Assembly: GCF_037126285.1 (NCBI RefSeq)
Contig: NZ_CP147012.1
Location: forward strand, 4,238,676 to 4,302,675
Length of the DNA: 64,000 nucleotides
Direction of reading: 5' to 3'
DNA from: Bernardetia sp. MNP-M8
Lineage (GTDB): Bacteria; Bacteroidota; Bacteroidia; Cytophagales; Bernardetiaceae
Translations under genes and position numbers: made by a program
Shown: piece by piece, positions 9,501 through 17,687 of the stretch
Layout of the letters: each line of letters opens with the position of its first letter
Numbering within the stretch: the first letter of the stretch is position 1
Notes under the pieces: model-generated
What the model was told of the DNA's origin: nothing
What the model saw: the letters and a program-made list of their open reading frames with translations, nothing else
Databases searched by the model: none

Positions 9501-11890
9501 ATCACTTTATTGTATCTGCTCGTTTAGAAATTGTACCTTTAGCATCTTGTACATTTACTGCTACTGCAAATAGTTCTTCTCAAATTACATTAGATTGGGC
9601 AGATAATTCAAACATAGAAACTAGCTATGTAGTAGAAGTTTCTTTAGATGGAACAACAGGTTGGACTGCCATTTCAGGTTCTCCATTTACAGTGAATAGT
9701 ATTAATTCAGTTGTTACAGGTTTGAATGCAAGTACACAATATTTCTTCCGTGTTCGTGCTGAAGAATCTGCAAGTAATTTCTCTGAATGGGTATTTACAG
9801 ATGCAACTACTTTAGCTCTAACACCAACTGCTCCAACGGTAGTAACTCTTTCTCCTGCTGATGATGCTACAAACGTAGCGATTACAACTAATTTAGTAGT
9901 TAATTTTGATAGAGATATACAAGCAGGAACAGGAAATATTACAGTTACAGATGGAACTACGCCAATTACGTTTCCTATTGCTGGTAATGCTGATGCAACA
10001 GTTACCATTTCAAATGATGAATTAACTATAAACCTTACAACTAACTTAGCAAACAGTACAGATTATGATGTTCTTATTGATGCTGGTGCAATAGAAGAAG
10101 CTGGTACAGGTGCTGATTTTGCAGGCTTAGTTGCTGGAAATTGGAACTTTACAACTGCTGCTGCTACCACAGGTGGTGGAGGTGGGGGAACTACCTCGGT
10201 AGGCAGACCAACTAATTTTAAAGCTCTAGCTGTTTCTACTTCTCAAATCAATCTTACTTGGACTGCTGTAAGTGGTGCAACAGGTTATATTCTTTATAGA
10301 GATAATACAGTAATTGCTACATTAGCTAGTGTTACTTCTTTTGAAGATACAGGATTGAATGCTGATACATTTTATGGGTACAAACTAGTAGCTACAAATG
10401 GAGGTGCGCAGTCTGACCCAGCACAAACAAATGCACGTACTTTGCCTGCTGCTCCTTCTTTAGTTTCTGTAATAAATGCTTGTAACGGAAGTACAGGAAT
10501 CATTACTGTTAATTCAACAGGTGTAGTTTATCGTATTTATGCAGATGCTACTTCTACAACTCCATTATTTGAAATAGATAACAATGAAATTGTTACTCCA
10601 GTTCTTACTCAAACAACTACTTTTTATGTAAGTGTATTGAGCAATGGTTTAGAAAGTGAGCGTACTGAAGTTGAAGTAATTGTAAATCCTTTGCCTACTG
10701 CAAATATTAGTGAAGAAAGTATTTTCTCTTGTTCTGCTACAGCAACCTTAACAGCTGAAGAAGTGATTGGAGCTACTTATTTTTGGTTATTGAATGGGAC
10801 TTCTGTAGCAACTACTACTACTTCTTCTTTTGAAGTGACTCGTTCTGGTAATTATCAAGTACAAGTAGTATCAAATGGTTGTGCTACTACTTCAAGTATC
10901 ACTCCTGTTCGTTTAAACTTTGTTCCTTTGGCAGAAATTACTCAAGGTTCATTAGTTCGTGTTTGTAATGATTCTGTGATGCTAACAGCAAAAGATGCAG
11001 GTACTGATGCAACTTACGAATGGACAAGTAATAATGTAGTAGTTGGAAATACAGCTTCTGTTTCAGTTTCTGAGTCTGGAAATTATACATTGACAGTAAC
11101 TCAAAATGGTTGTACTGCAACTGACGAAATTGCAGTAGAGGTTACTACGTTGAATTCAAGCATTACTGTTTTAGCTTCCAAAACTGCTTTCTGTCCAACA
11201 GAAGAAGTAACTCTAAGCATAGAAAATCCAGAAACAGACGTTACGTATACATGGATGCGCAATGGTAGAATTCTTAATGTTACAGGAGTTGAATATACAA
11301 CTTCTAATCAAGGAGAGTATAGCGTACAGGCTTCTAAAAATAATTGTAATGTTCGTTCTTCTGAATCAGTTGTTATTACTCGCATTGCTTTAGAGCCAGT
11401 TTATTTGCGTTTAATTGATAATGCCTTATCATTAGAATCTGTTACACCAATTACAAATGTAGTTTGGTTCTTAGATAATGAAGAAAATACAGCACTTGAA
11501 GGACAAATGAGCTTTACACCAGATGTAACAGGTTATTATTCTGCTCGTGTTACATTCGATACTGGTTGTGAAAATACTACTCGTACAGTGTATTACAAAG
11601 TAGCTGATGTTGTTACAGGAGAAGAAGAAATAATTGATGTAGAAACAATTGTTTATCCAAACCCAAGTAATACAGGTATTTTCAGAGTTCAGCTTTCTAG
11701 CTCAATTACTTCTGATGTTACTTTTACACTTACAGATAATATTGGACGTGTTTTGGAGAGCAAAACTATAAAAGCAAATGAAGTTTCTACACTTCAAACA
11801 CTTGATTTGAGTCAGTATGCAGCAGGAATGTATGCGCTTACTATTGACACAGAACAAGGAACTATCATCAAGAAAATTATCATTGAATAA
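6599..11890 (+). CDS. Giant secreted lamin-tail / nuclease protein with T9SS sorting domain
   Basis: This is a protein of about 1763 residues. I prefer the ATG at 6599 to a TTG six bases upstream. In order (approximate residues): signal peptide 1-30; two lamin-tail domains (33-180, 200-365), each opening with FISEY/FFSEY and SSNNKA; a beta-sandwich (370-475); an OB-fold-like domain (480-630); an endonuclease/exonuclease/phosphatase domain (650-980) with STYNVEWFG, YFLEEINN, GGDYNDD, MIDHL and TSDHF, covering the expected metal and catalytic residues; fibronectin III (990-1080); a Big_5-like domain with repeated TNLVVNFD-type strands; a glycine linker; fibronectin III; four or five Ig/PKD-like repeats; and a type A T9SS sorting domain with YPNP and a final lysine-rich strand. 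It is probably exported across the outer membrane as an extracellular DNase or phosphoesterase. Its repeat tail resembles that of the protein at the right edge of the window. Confidence 0.88.
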   Translation: MRTALLQKWLLSSLVIVLGILFSIPTALAQDVFISEYVEGSSNNKAIEIYNPTAATIDLATENYFIESYNNGSTTVTTSVALTGTLAPNSTFVLAHGSATIFTSPDQTTTVGWFNGDDAVVLRRGATQLDVIGQIGVDPGSEWGTGVVSTANNTLRRKTTICTGDVDGTDVFDPSIEWDGFAQDEASGIGTHTATCTVPTLFFSEYIEGSSNNKALEIYNPTGASVDLTDYVIELYTNGNTTIQNSLDLTGTLAAGATYVIANAGAVAAVTGAADITSNITFYNGDDVLLLKESGTVIDAIGQLGVDPGSSWAVGTGATANFTLRRNCSITSGDTDETDAYNPPAGEWDIFPIDTFDGLGEHCPTQLINITGTPLTAFTTTALNIPSAEQSYQVSGTALTTDITITAPANFQVSLTTGAGFGNSVTVAFADANAGNTTIFVRYLPTAGTSHSGDVANASTGATTQNVAVTGTVPPSLMDIATARTRPVGEIVTIEGVLTVADQLNGPAFIQDATGGIAIFDSQVHGGAFPIGQRLRITATRADFNNQIQLSSVTALTDLGAATPVVPQVITLDQLDAHRGELVNIVSVTFPDPNTFLFGNSNYTVTNGANSGDVRIDGDTDLAGRTQPTTCDVTGVVAYFQTASQLIPRFQADLPCTNPYVSPSNSTVTACIDLPKTLEISTYNVEWFGYAQSNTPSGNTSPAEQKAAVKAVLEAQNSDIYFLEEINNTDLMGEIAAELTASTPDTWDTLFSYYTSYAATSPIAETQKVGFLYKSNIITPQFSYAMHSSIHPYYNGGDASALAGYPEADKTRFWASGRLPFMMRADVALNGGTEEVNFIVLHSRSGSAQDRYDMRRFDVSLLQDSISAWLGSDKVIMGGDYNDDVDESIYEVGGVPQLTSYDAFTSRPNDYTILSKALSDNGFRSTVGFSDMIDHLTVSNELANGYIPNSVSVGYEYYDGDYEYTTSDHFIVSARLEIVPLASCTFTATANSSSQITLDWADNSNIETSYVVEVSLDGTTGWTAISGSPFTVNSINSVVTGLNASTQYFFRVRAEESASNFSEWVFTDATTLALTPTAPTVVTLSPADDATNVAITTNLVVNFDRDIQAGTGNITVTDGTTPITFPIAGNADATVTISNDELTINLTTNLANSTDYDVLIDAGAIEEAGTGADFAGLVAGNWNFTTAAATTGGGGGGTTSVGRPTNFKALAVSTSQINLTWTAVSGATGYILYRDNTVIATLASVTSFEDTGLNADTFYGYKLVATNGGAQSDPAQTNARTLPAAPSLVSVINACNGSTGIITVNSTGVVYRIYADATSTTPLFEIDNNEIVTPVLTQTTTFYVSVLSNGLESERTEVEVIVNPLPTANISEESIFSCSATATLTAEEVIGATYFWLLNGTSVATTTTSSFEVTRSGNYQVQVVSNGCATTSSITPVRLNFVPLAEITQGSLVRVCNDSVMLTAKDAGTDATYEWTSNNVVVGNTASVSVSESGNYTLTVTQNGCTATDEIAVEVTTLNSSITVLASKTAFCPTEEVTLSIENPETDVTYTWMRNGRILNVTGVEYTTSNQGEYSVQASKNNCNVRSSESVVITRIALEPVYLRLIDNALSLESVTPITNVVWFLDNEENTALEGQMSFTPDVTGYYSARVTFDTGCENTTRTVYYKVADVVTGEEEIIDVETIVYPNPSNTGIFRVQLSSSITSDVTFTLTDNIGRVLESKTIKANEVSTLQTLDLSQYAAGMYALTIDTEQGTIIKKIIIE

Positions 11891-11911
11891 TTTAAATAAA
11901 CAATTAAAAGC

Positions 11912-11948
11912 AAAAACCTTCACTTTTTGAGTGAAGGTTTTTTTTTGT
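11912..11948 (+). terminator. Intrinsic terminator after the giant nuclease gene
   Basis: Arms AACCTTCACT and AGTGAAGGTT around a five-base loop, followed by a run of T. It begins about 20 bases after the stop codon. Confidence 0.9.
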
Positions 11949-12005
11949 TCTCGTCAGTGGGGACACCGACAATGGCAGAATTATAAATTGAACAGGGTTT
12001 TACAT

Positions 12006-13667
12006 TTAGTTCTCAGCCAAATATTTATGCACAAAGCTAATTGCCATTGCACCTTCTCCAACTGCTGAAGCAACACGATTCATGGCTGTTGCACGTACAT
12101 CACCTGCTGCAAAAATTCCTTTTATAGAGGTTTCTAATGTAAATGGTTCTCTTTTGTGTTTCCAAATTTTCTTTATTTGGTCATAACCTAAGAGATTTCT
12201 GCCAGTTTCTACAAAACCTTTTTCATCTTTAATTATTTCCAAATCAATCCATTCAGTATGAGGTTTTGTTCCAATAAAAATAAACATAGCATCAGCTTCT
12301 GCTTCTCTTGTAGAATTATCTTTTGTGTCTTGTAGAGTTATACTTTGTAAATGTCCATCGCCTTTTGCTTCTATGATTTCAGTAAATGGCAAAACTTCTA
12401 TGTTTTCTGTTCCATCAATTTGGTCAATCAAATACTGCGACATTGAGGAAGATAAATCTTCTCTTCTAACTACAATATTTACTTTTTTTGCATAACGAGA
12501 AAGATACATAGCACCCTGCCCTGCCGAATTTCCACCACCAACTATATAAACACTCTTTTCTGAACAAGAAAGTGCTTCTGTTGTAGCTGCGCCATAATAA
12601 ATTCCTGCACCTGTAAAATCATCCATTCCTTTTGCTTCTAATTTTCGATACGAAACACCAGAAGTAATCACTACACTTTTAGCAATAATTTCTTTATCAT
12701 CAGCTAATTTCAAAATTTTATACTTGTCTTTTAAAGAAATTCCTGTTACTTCTTGTGGAACTAAAAACTCTACTCCAAAACGTTGTGCTTGGGTAGTTGC
12801 TCGTTTGGCAAGTTCTGAACCACTCAATCCAGTAGGAAAACCTAAATAATTTTCTATTCTTGAACTTGTTCCTGCCTGTCCACCAGGGGCATGTTTTTCT
12901 ATTAAAAGGGTTCTTAATCCTTCCGAACCACCATAAACGGCTGCTGCAAGTCCAGCAGGTCCTCCTCCAATAATTACTACATCATAAATATCTTGTGAAG
13001 CCGTTGTGGAAAGTCCTAGCTTTTCAGCTAACTCTGTTTTTGATGGTTTTTTTAAGATTTCTCCTTCTTCAAAAACTACGACAGGCAAATCATTTTCATT
13101 AAATTTATGAAGTTCTGAAAGCTGTTTTGCTTTTTGGTCTTGTTGAAAATCTAGCCATTGATAGGGAAAAAGATTACTTGCCAAAAAGTCTTTCAGTTCA
13201 TGAGATTGTGGTGAAAATTGATAACCAATTACTCTAAGTCCATCAAAATCTGGCTGATAAGAAGTTTTCCAACTTTCTAATAAATCATATAAAACTGGAT
13301 ATAATTTATCTTGTGGAGGATTCCAAGGTTTGTGCAAATAATAGTCTAACTGAACATCATTAATTGCTTTTATGGCTGCATCAATATCTGAATAAGCTGT
13401 TAGCAACACACGTTTTGCACTCGGATAAAATGGTTTTGCTTTCTCTAAAAACTCTACTCCAAGCATATCAGGCATTCTTTGGTCAACCAAAAAAAGCGCA
13501 ATTTCTTCATTCTGTTTTTTGAATTCTTCTAGACTTTCTAATGCTTCATTTGCCGAATTGGTGCTAATGATTTTGTATTCTTTACGAAACTCACTACGCA
13601 AATCTCTCTCAATTGCTCTTGCTACTTGTGGGTCGTCGTCTATGGAAAAAATGATAGGCTTTTTCAT
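12006..13667 (-). CDS. Response regulator fused to thioredoxin-reductase-like flavoprotein
   Basis: A 553-residue fusion. Residues 1-130 are a receiver domain with the acidic pocket SIDDD, phospho-acceptor Asp62 (LVDQRMPD), Thr90 and Lys113 (LHKPW). Residues 140-205 look like a small thioredoxin/glutaredoxin-fold linker without cysteines. Residues 226-553 are a two-dinucleotide-binding flavoprotein: FAD motif IIGGGPAGLAAA, PGGQAG, NAD(P) motif IVGGGNSAGQGA, and the final GIFAAGDVR. The redox CxxC found in true thioredoxin reductases is replaced here (IYYGAATTEAL, about 356-365), so it cannot pass electrons to thioredoxin in the normal way. The same architecture is widespread and usually annotated as a fused response regulator/thioredoxin-disulfide reductase; its partner kinase and substrate are unknown. 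No histidine kinase is adjacent. The gene is probably monocistronic. Confidence 0.9.
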   Translation of the reverse strand: MKKPIIFSIDDDPQVARAIERDLRSEFRKEYKIISTNSANEALESLEEFKKQNEEIALFLVDQRMPDMLGVEFLEKAKPFYPSAKRVLLTAYSDIDAAIKAINDVQLDYYLHKPWNPPQDKLYPVLYDLLESWKTSYQPDFDGLRVIGYQFSPQSHELKDFLASNLFPYQWLDFQQDQKAKQLSELHKFNENDLPVVVFEEGEILKKPSKTELAEKLGLSTTASQDIYDVVIIGGGPAGLAAAVYGGSEGLRTLLIEKHAPGGQAGTSSRIENYLGFPTGLSGSELAKRATTQAQRFGVEFLVPQEVTGISLKDKYKILKLADDKEIIAKSVVITSGVSYRKLEAKGMDDFTGAGIYYGAATTEALSCSEKSVYIVGGGNSAGQGAMYLSRYAKKVNIVVRREDLSSSMSQYLIDQIDGTENIEVLPFTEIIEAKGDGHLQSITLQDTKDNSTREAEADAMFIFIGTKPHTEWIDLEIIKDEKGFVETGRNLLGYDQIKKIWKHKREPFTLETSIKGIFAAGDVRATAMNRVASAVGEGAMAISFVHKYLAEN

Positions 13668-13834
13668 TGAAATGGAATATATTGCTTTTAAGAGTTCAAA
13701 AAAATCACAAAAAGATAGGTTAGATTACTATTGATTAGAATAGAAAGTTAGTAGGAAAGTTTTAGAATTGCAACTATTCGAATAGAATAGAAAATACAAA
13801 AATAAACTTTATCAAGGTTTGTATTAAGGTAGTT

Positions 13835-13895
13835 CAGACTTCCAGTTTGAACATCAAAGACAGTATTTTATCAAATTCAACAGTCTGGAAGACTG
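13835..13895. terminator. Long imperfect hairpin downstream of the aldehyde dehydrogenase gene
   Basis: Left arm CAGACTTCCAGTTTGAA (13835-13851) pairs with a right arm at 13876-13895 (TTCAA...CTGGAAGACTG) with a few mismatches. The right arm can also fold on itself. It lies after the stop of the minus-strand aldehyde dehydrogenase gene; there is no strong T-run, so the terminator role is tentative. Confidence 0.4.
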
Positions 13896-13933
13896 TTATA
13901 CAAAAATAACCGTGATAACCTTTAATAGTTGTG

Positions 13934-15385
13934 TTAAAATTTCAGACAAACATTTTTTTCCTCTGTAAAGAAACGAAGAGCTTCATAGCCACCTTCTCGT
14001 CCTACACCTGATTGTTTTGCACCACCAAAAGGTGTTCTCAAATCACGCAATAACCACGTATTTATCCAAACAATACCTGTTTCTAGCTGACTTGCTACTC
14101 GGTGGGCTTTTGGTAAGTTTTGTGTCCAAACTGAAGCTGAAAGTCCATAAGGAGTGCAATTGGCAAATTCTATGGCTTCGTTTTCATTTTCGAAAGGAAT
14201 GAGTGTAGTTACTGCACCAAAAATTTCTTCTTGATTAGTTCTACAAAAAGCAGAAAGTCCTTCAATTACTGTAGGTTCTATAAAAAATCCATCTTTACAT
14301 CTTTCTGGAAGGTTTTCAGAAGTTACTTTATTGCCTCCTGTCAAAATAATTCCTCCTTCATGTTTGGCAAGTTCTATATAAGATAAAACCTTCTCTTGGT
14401 GTGCTTGTGAAACTGTCGCACCTTGTTGTGTCGTTTCGTCCAAAGGGTCACCTAATTGTAATTGCTTTACTTTTTCTACAAACTTTGTTTTGAATTTCTC
14501 ATAGATTTTATTTTCTACCAAAATTCTAGAGCCACACAAACAAATTTGTCCTTGATTGGTAAAAGCAGCTTTTACAGCTGTTTGTGTAGCTTCTTCTAAA
14601 TCAGCATCTGCAAAAATAACTGTTGCATTTTTTCCTCCTAATTCTAAAGAAAGTTTTTTAAACATGGGAGCAGCTACTGAGGCAATTGTTTTTCCTGTCT
14701 GTGTTCCTCCTGTGAAAGAAATTGCTTTTGTATCATTATGTGCAACAATGGCAGCACCTGTTTTTTGTCCGTAACCGTGTACAATATTCAAAACACCAGC
14801 AGGAAAATCTATTGCTTGGCAGGCTTCGGAGAGTAAATAAGCAGTGTAAGGCGTGAGTTCAGAAGGTTTAGCAACGACACAATTACCACTAGCAAGCGCA
14901 GGCGCAATTTTCCAAGTAAATAAATATAAAGGCAAATTCCAAGGCGAAATACAACCCACAACTCCCAAAGGTTGGCGCAGTGTGTAATTCAAAACATGTG
15001 TAGAAGTATGATAGGCTTCATCTTTATCGTGTAAAATAGCCGTTGCAAAAAATGATAAATTCTGAACAGCACGAGGAATGTCCATCGAACGAGAAAGTGA
15101 AATTGGTTTTCCGTTGTCTTGAGTTTCTGCTTGTGCAAATTTTTCTATATTTTCCTCTATGTAATTGGCTAATTTTAAAAGCCATTTTGAGCGAAATTCA
15201 ACACCTTTACACGACCATTCTGGAAAAGCAGCCTTTGCAGCTTCGACAGCTAAGTTTACATCATTTTCATCAGAATCAGCAATCAATGAGAAAATTTTTC
15301 CTGTTGATGGATTGACATTTTCAATATATTTATCTGAAAAAGGATTGATAAAATCTCCTCCTATATAATTGTTTAGTTTTTTCAT
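13934..15385 (-). CDS. NAD(P)-dependent aldehyde dehydrogenase
   Basis: This 483-residue enzyme of the ALDH superfamily oxidises an aldehyde to the acid in the cytoplasm. Catalytic residues are in place: Asn150 (ISPWN), general base Glu248 (LELGGK) and nucleophile Cys282 (NQGQICLCGSR). GFFIEPT, EEIFGAV and the C-terminal PFGGAKQSGVGREGG that closes the active site are also present. Overall it is closest in feel to the ALDH8 / 2-hydroxymuconic semialdehyde dehydrogenase group, but the substrate cannot be fixed, as no aromatic-degradation genes are near. An AhpD-like gene lies upstream on the same strand but a terminator separates them. Confidence 0.92.
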   Translation of the reverse strand: MKKLNNYIGGDFINPFSDKYIENVNPSTGKIFSLIADSDENDVNLAVEAAKAAFPEWSCKGVEFRSKWLLKLANYIEENIEKFAQAETQDNGKPISLSRSMDIPRAVQNLSFFATAILHDKDEAYHTSTHVLNYTLRQPLGVVGCISPWNLPLYLFTWKIAPALASGNCVVAKPSELTPYTAYLLSEACQAIDFPAGVLNIVHGYGQKTGAAIVAHNDTKAISFTGGTQTGKTIASVAAPMFKKLSLELGGKNATVIFADADLEEATQTAVKAAFTNQGQICLCGSRILVENKIYEKFKTKFVEKVKQLQLGDPLDETTQQGATVSQAHQEKVLSYIELAKHEGGIILTGGNKVTSENLPERCKDGFFIEPTVIEGLSAFCRTNQEEIFGAVTTLIPFENENEAIEFANCTPYGLSASVWTQNLPKAHRVASQLETGIVWINTWLLRDLRTPFGGAKQSGVGREGGYEALRFFTEEKNVCLKF

Positions 15386-15412
15386 GGTTTGTGTCGTTCT
15401 TTTTTATTAAAA

Positions 15413-15450
15413 AAACTCTGCTTCAAGTATCAAAACTTGAAACAGAGTTT
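15413..15450 (-). terminator. Intrinsic terminator after the AhpD-like gene
   Basis: On the minus strand, arms AAACTCTGtTTCAAGT and ACTTGAAgCAGAGTTT are followed by a T-run. It starts a few bases after the stop codon at 15456. Confidence 0.8.
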
Positions 15451-15455
15451 ACTTA

Positions 15456-15794
15456 TTATTTATTCAACTCTTCCAAATATTCCATTGCTCTTCTAAGGTG
15501 TGGAATTACGATTGTTCCTCCTACAAGATTCGCAATTGCCATCGCTTCAACAATTTGTTCGTCTGAAATACCTGCTTCTTTTGCTTTTCCTAAGTGATAC
15601 TTGATGCAATCATCACAACGCAAGACCATCGAACAAGTAAGTCCAATAAGTTCTTTTGTTTTGATGTCTAGTGTTCCCTCTGCATACGCATTAGTATCTA
15701 AATTGAAAATACGCTTTAATACTTTATTATCAGCAGCCATAATTTTTTCGTTCATTTTGCTGCGATAGGCATTGAATTCTTCTACTTGATTCAT
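15456..15794 (-). CDS. AhpD-like carboxymuconolactone decarboxylase family protein
   Basis: 112 residues, the usual length for a one-domain CMD protein. It carries the AhpD-type redox motif: Cys60, Cys63 and His67 (LRCDDCIKYH), preceded by Glu48 of the proton relay (KTKELIGL). Such proteins are small alpha-helical oligomers that reduce peroxides or support peroxiredoxins through the CxxC pair. True lactone decarboxylases lack this CxxC, so a redox role is likelier. It sits 44 bases downstream of ricT on the same strand and could be co-transcribed with it; its own terminator follows. Confidence 0.88.
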   Translation of the reverse strand: MNQVEEFNAYRSKMNEKIMAADNKVLKRIFNLDTNAYAEGTLDIKTKELIGLTCSMVLRCDDCIKYHLGKAKEAGISDEQIVEAMAIANLVGGTIVIPHLRRAMEYLEELNK

Positions 15795-15837
15795 CTTTCT
15801 GATAGTGGTTGTTTAATAGTAATTACTAGAAAATTAA

Positions 15838-17208
15838 TTAATTTTGATTATTTTTTGATTCCCCATTTTGTATTTTTTTTTGTCTTAAAGGATTCCCCTT
15901 CCTTTTTTTGCGTTTGTTTGCCTGATTTTGTTTATTATTTTCTTTACCATTTTCTAAACTAGCAGTTGTTTTGTTTACTTCTTCTGCCTTTGAGATATTT
16001 TTGCGTGGTTTTCTTGTACGTGGTCTTTTTTTACGAGGCTTCTCTGTATTAGAATTTCCACTTTCAGCTTTTCGCCTTACATTTCGTTCAAATTCTTCAG
16101 CATCAATAATATGATTGTCTTGAAGTGTTGTATCTAATGTTTCGCCTTCTAAAAGCCATTCAGATGGTTTTAAAGATGGAGGAAACTCGTTTTTTTCATT
16201 GAGTTTTAAAATTAAATTTACTTCTTCGATATTTAAAGCATACCAAACATTTTCAGAATTATAGCTAAACCACATCAGTTTTTTGAAAATATCTGTTTTC
16301 TGTAACTGTGCTTCACCTTCTTGAGTACGTAAATATTTTACTTCTGGAATATCTTTAAGAGCATCTAAATAAGTGTCCAATTCATAATTTAGACAGCATT
16401 TTAGTTTTCCACATTGTCCTGAAAGTTTGGATGTGTTCAAAGAAAGATTTTGATAACGTGCTGCTGTTGTGCTTACAGGTTTGAAATCTGAAAGCCACGT
16501 CGAACAACAAAGTTCACGCCCACAAACACCAATTCCACCTACTCGGCTGGCTTCTTGTCGGAGGCTAATTTGTCGCATTTCGATACGAATTCTGAATTCT
16601 CCTGCCAACATTCGGATAAGTTCACGAAAATCTACCCTTGAGTCAGCCGAATAATAAAAAGTTGCTTTTGTACAGTCTGCTTGGTATTCTACATCAGAGA
16701 GTTTCATTGCCAAATGAGTTTGGTTAATGATTTCTCGTGTTCGGTACATTGTTGGAAGCTCTCTATTTCTAGCTTCAATGAGCTTGTCTAAATCGTCTTG
16801 GGTAGCTTTTCTTTCAATATTACAAATGCTCTCATCGTCCATTTTGATGCGTTTTTTTCGCATTTGAAGACGCACAAGTTCTCCTTGTAAAGATATATGA
16901 CCTACATGAAAACCTCTTTCTACTTCCAATGTTACGGCATCGCCTGTAATTAAATGGATGTTATTTATGTTTCTACAAAAAGCTTTTCTGCCTCCTTTAA
17001 ATTTTACTTCTACAATTTCAAATGGTTTTGTATCAGGGAGTTCCATTTGAGAAAGCCAATCAAACGAATTTAGACGATTACAGCCCGAAGTTCCACAATT
17101 TCCATTGCTTTTACAGCCTTTTGGTTCTTCATTTGGATTGTTTTCGTTTTGCTCATCTAATTCTGTATTGGTTTGTTGTGCATTAGTTGCACATGAATTA
17201 CAACTCAT
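15838..17208 (-). CDS. ricT: PSP1 domain protein, RicT homologue
   Basis: 456 residues. The core (about 60-300) is the PSP1/RicT domain: KFKGGRKAFCRN, ERGFHVGHI, ATFYYSADSRVDFRELIR, then the cysteine signatures GVCGRELCC and GQCGKLKCCLNYE. In Bacillus, RicT (YaaT) works with RicA and RicF as a [4Fe-4S] complex that guides RNase Y in mRNA processing; neither partner is visible here, and their existence in this organism is uncertain. A separate cysteine-rich N-terminus (CNSC at 3-6, then GCKSNGNCGTSGC) and a strongly basic, low-complexity tail (KKRPRTRKPRK, NKRKKRKG) suggest metal-cluster and RNA contacts. The 5' side has a promoter candidate at 17228-17257. Confidence 0.85.
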   Translation of the reverse strand: MSCNSCATNAQQTNTELDEQNENNPNEEPKGCKSNGNCGTSGCNRLNSFDWLSQMELPDTKPFEIVEVKFKGGRKAFCRNINNIHLITGDAVTLEVERGFHVGHISLQGELVRLQMRKKRIKMDDESICNIERKATQDDLDKLIEARNRELPTMYRTREIINQTHLAMKLSDVEYQADCTKATFYYSADSRVDFRELIRMLAGEFRIRIEMRQISLRQEASRVGGIGVCGRELCCSTWLSDFKPVSTTAARYQNLSLNTSKLSGQCGKLKCCLNYELDTYLDALKDIPEVKYLRTQEGEAQLQKTDIFKKLMWFSYNSENVWYALNIEEVNLILKLNEKNEFPPSLKPSEWLLEGETLDTTLQDNHIIDAEEFERNVRRKAESGNSNTEKPRKKRPRTRKPRKNISKAEEVNKTTASLENGKENNKQNQANKRKKRKGNPLRQKKIQNGESKNNQN

Positions 17209-17687
17209 TTTTATATATATTTTGACGCAAAGTATTAGAAATAATTACGACCTGCCAAAGCAGCGAAGCTAATTAAAAATTACGAATTGAAAGACAACAT
17301 AGTCAATTATGTATATAAATCATCTATTAGGAATATTATATTATAATCAATTCTATTTTAATCAAATACTGATTTGCGTGGAAATTCTTAGGAAAATTTT
17401 ACACACAACTCGTTTAAGCGTCGACGCTTGAACGAGTTATGTATCAAAATTACAAATTTTTCCCTAATAATTTCAAAATAATACTCTTAGCTGTATTTTT
17501 AATTAAATCTTTCTTCCGAAGAATACCATCTTTCATTCACTTGTATAACAGAAATTCATATTTTTTCTGTCTATTGAGCATTTGTTTTCTTGGAATAAAA
17601 GAGGAAAAGGAAAGTAGATAAAAATCGGTTTCATATTAAGGGATTATCTCATATATGGTGTAACTTCTATTAAAATCTTATCTAAAT
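17209..17687. other. 479-base gene-free stretch with a near-perfect palindrome
   Basis: It holds the ricT promoter candidate and, at 17407-17438, a 32-base palindrome without a loop: arms AACTCGTTTAAGCGTC and GACGCTTGAACGAGTT differ at one position. A plus-strand frame of about 60 codons starts inside it (17439) but has no start signals or recognisable content, so I do not call it a gene. Confidence 0.6.
17228..17257 (-). promoter_or_regulatory. Candidate promoter of ricT
   Basis: On the minus strand TTG (17257-17255), 20 bases, TACTTTG (17234-17228). The -7 element is one base shorter than consensus. It lies about 20 bases from the ATG. Confidence 0.4.

Noticed and set aside
9625-10008. A 127-codon antisense frame inside the giant nuclease gene
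   Set aside because: Its length follows from the threonine/valine-rich repetitive coding strand; the sense frame is clearly the real one.
17439-17621. A 60-codon plus-strand frame in the gene-free stretch upstream of ricT
   Set aside because: It overlaps the end of a palindrome, has no promoter or ribosome binding site, and its translation is low-complexity and matches nothing.
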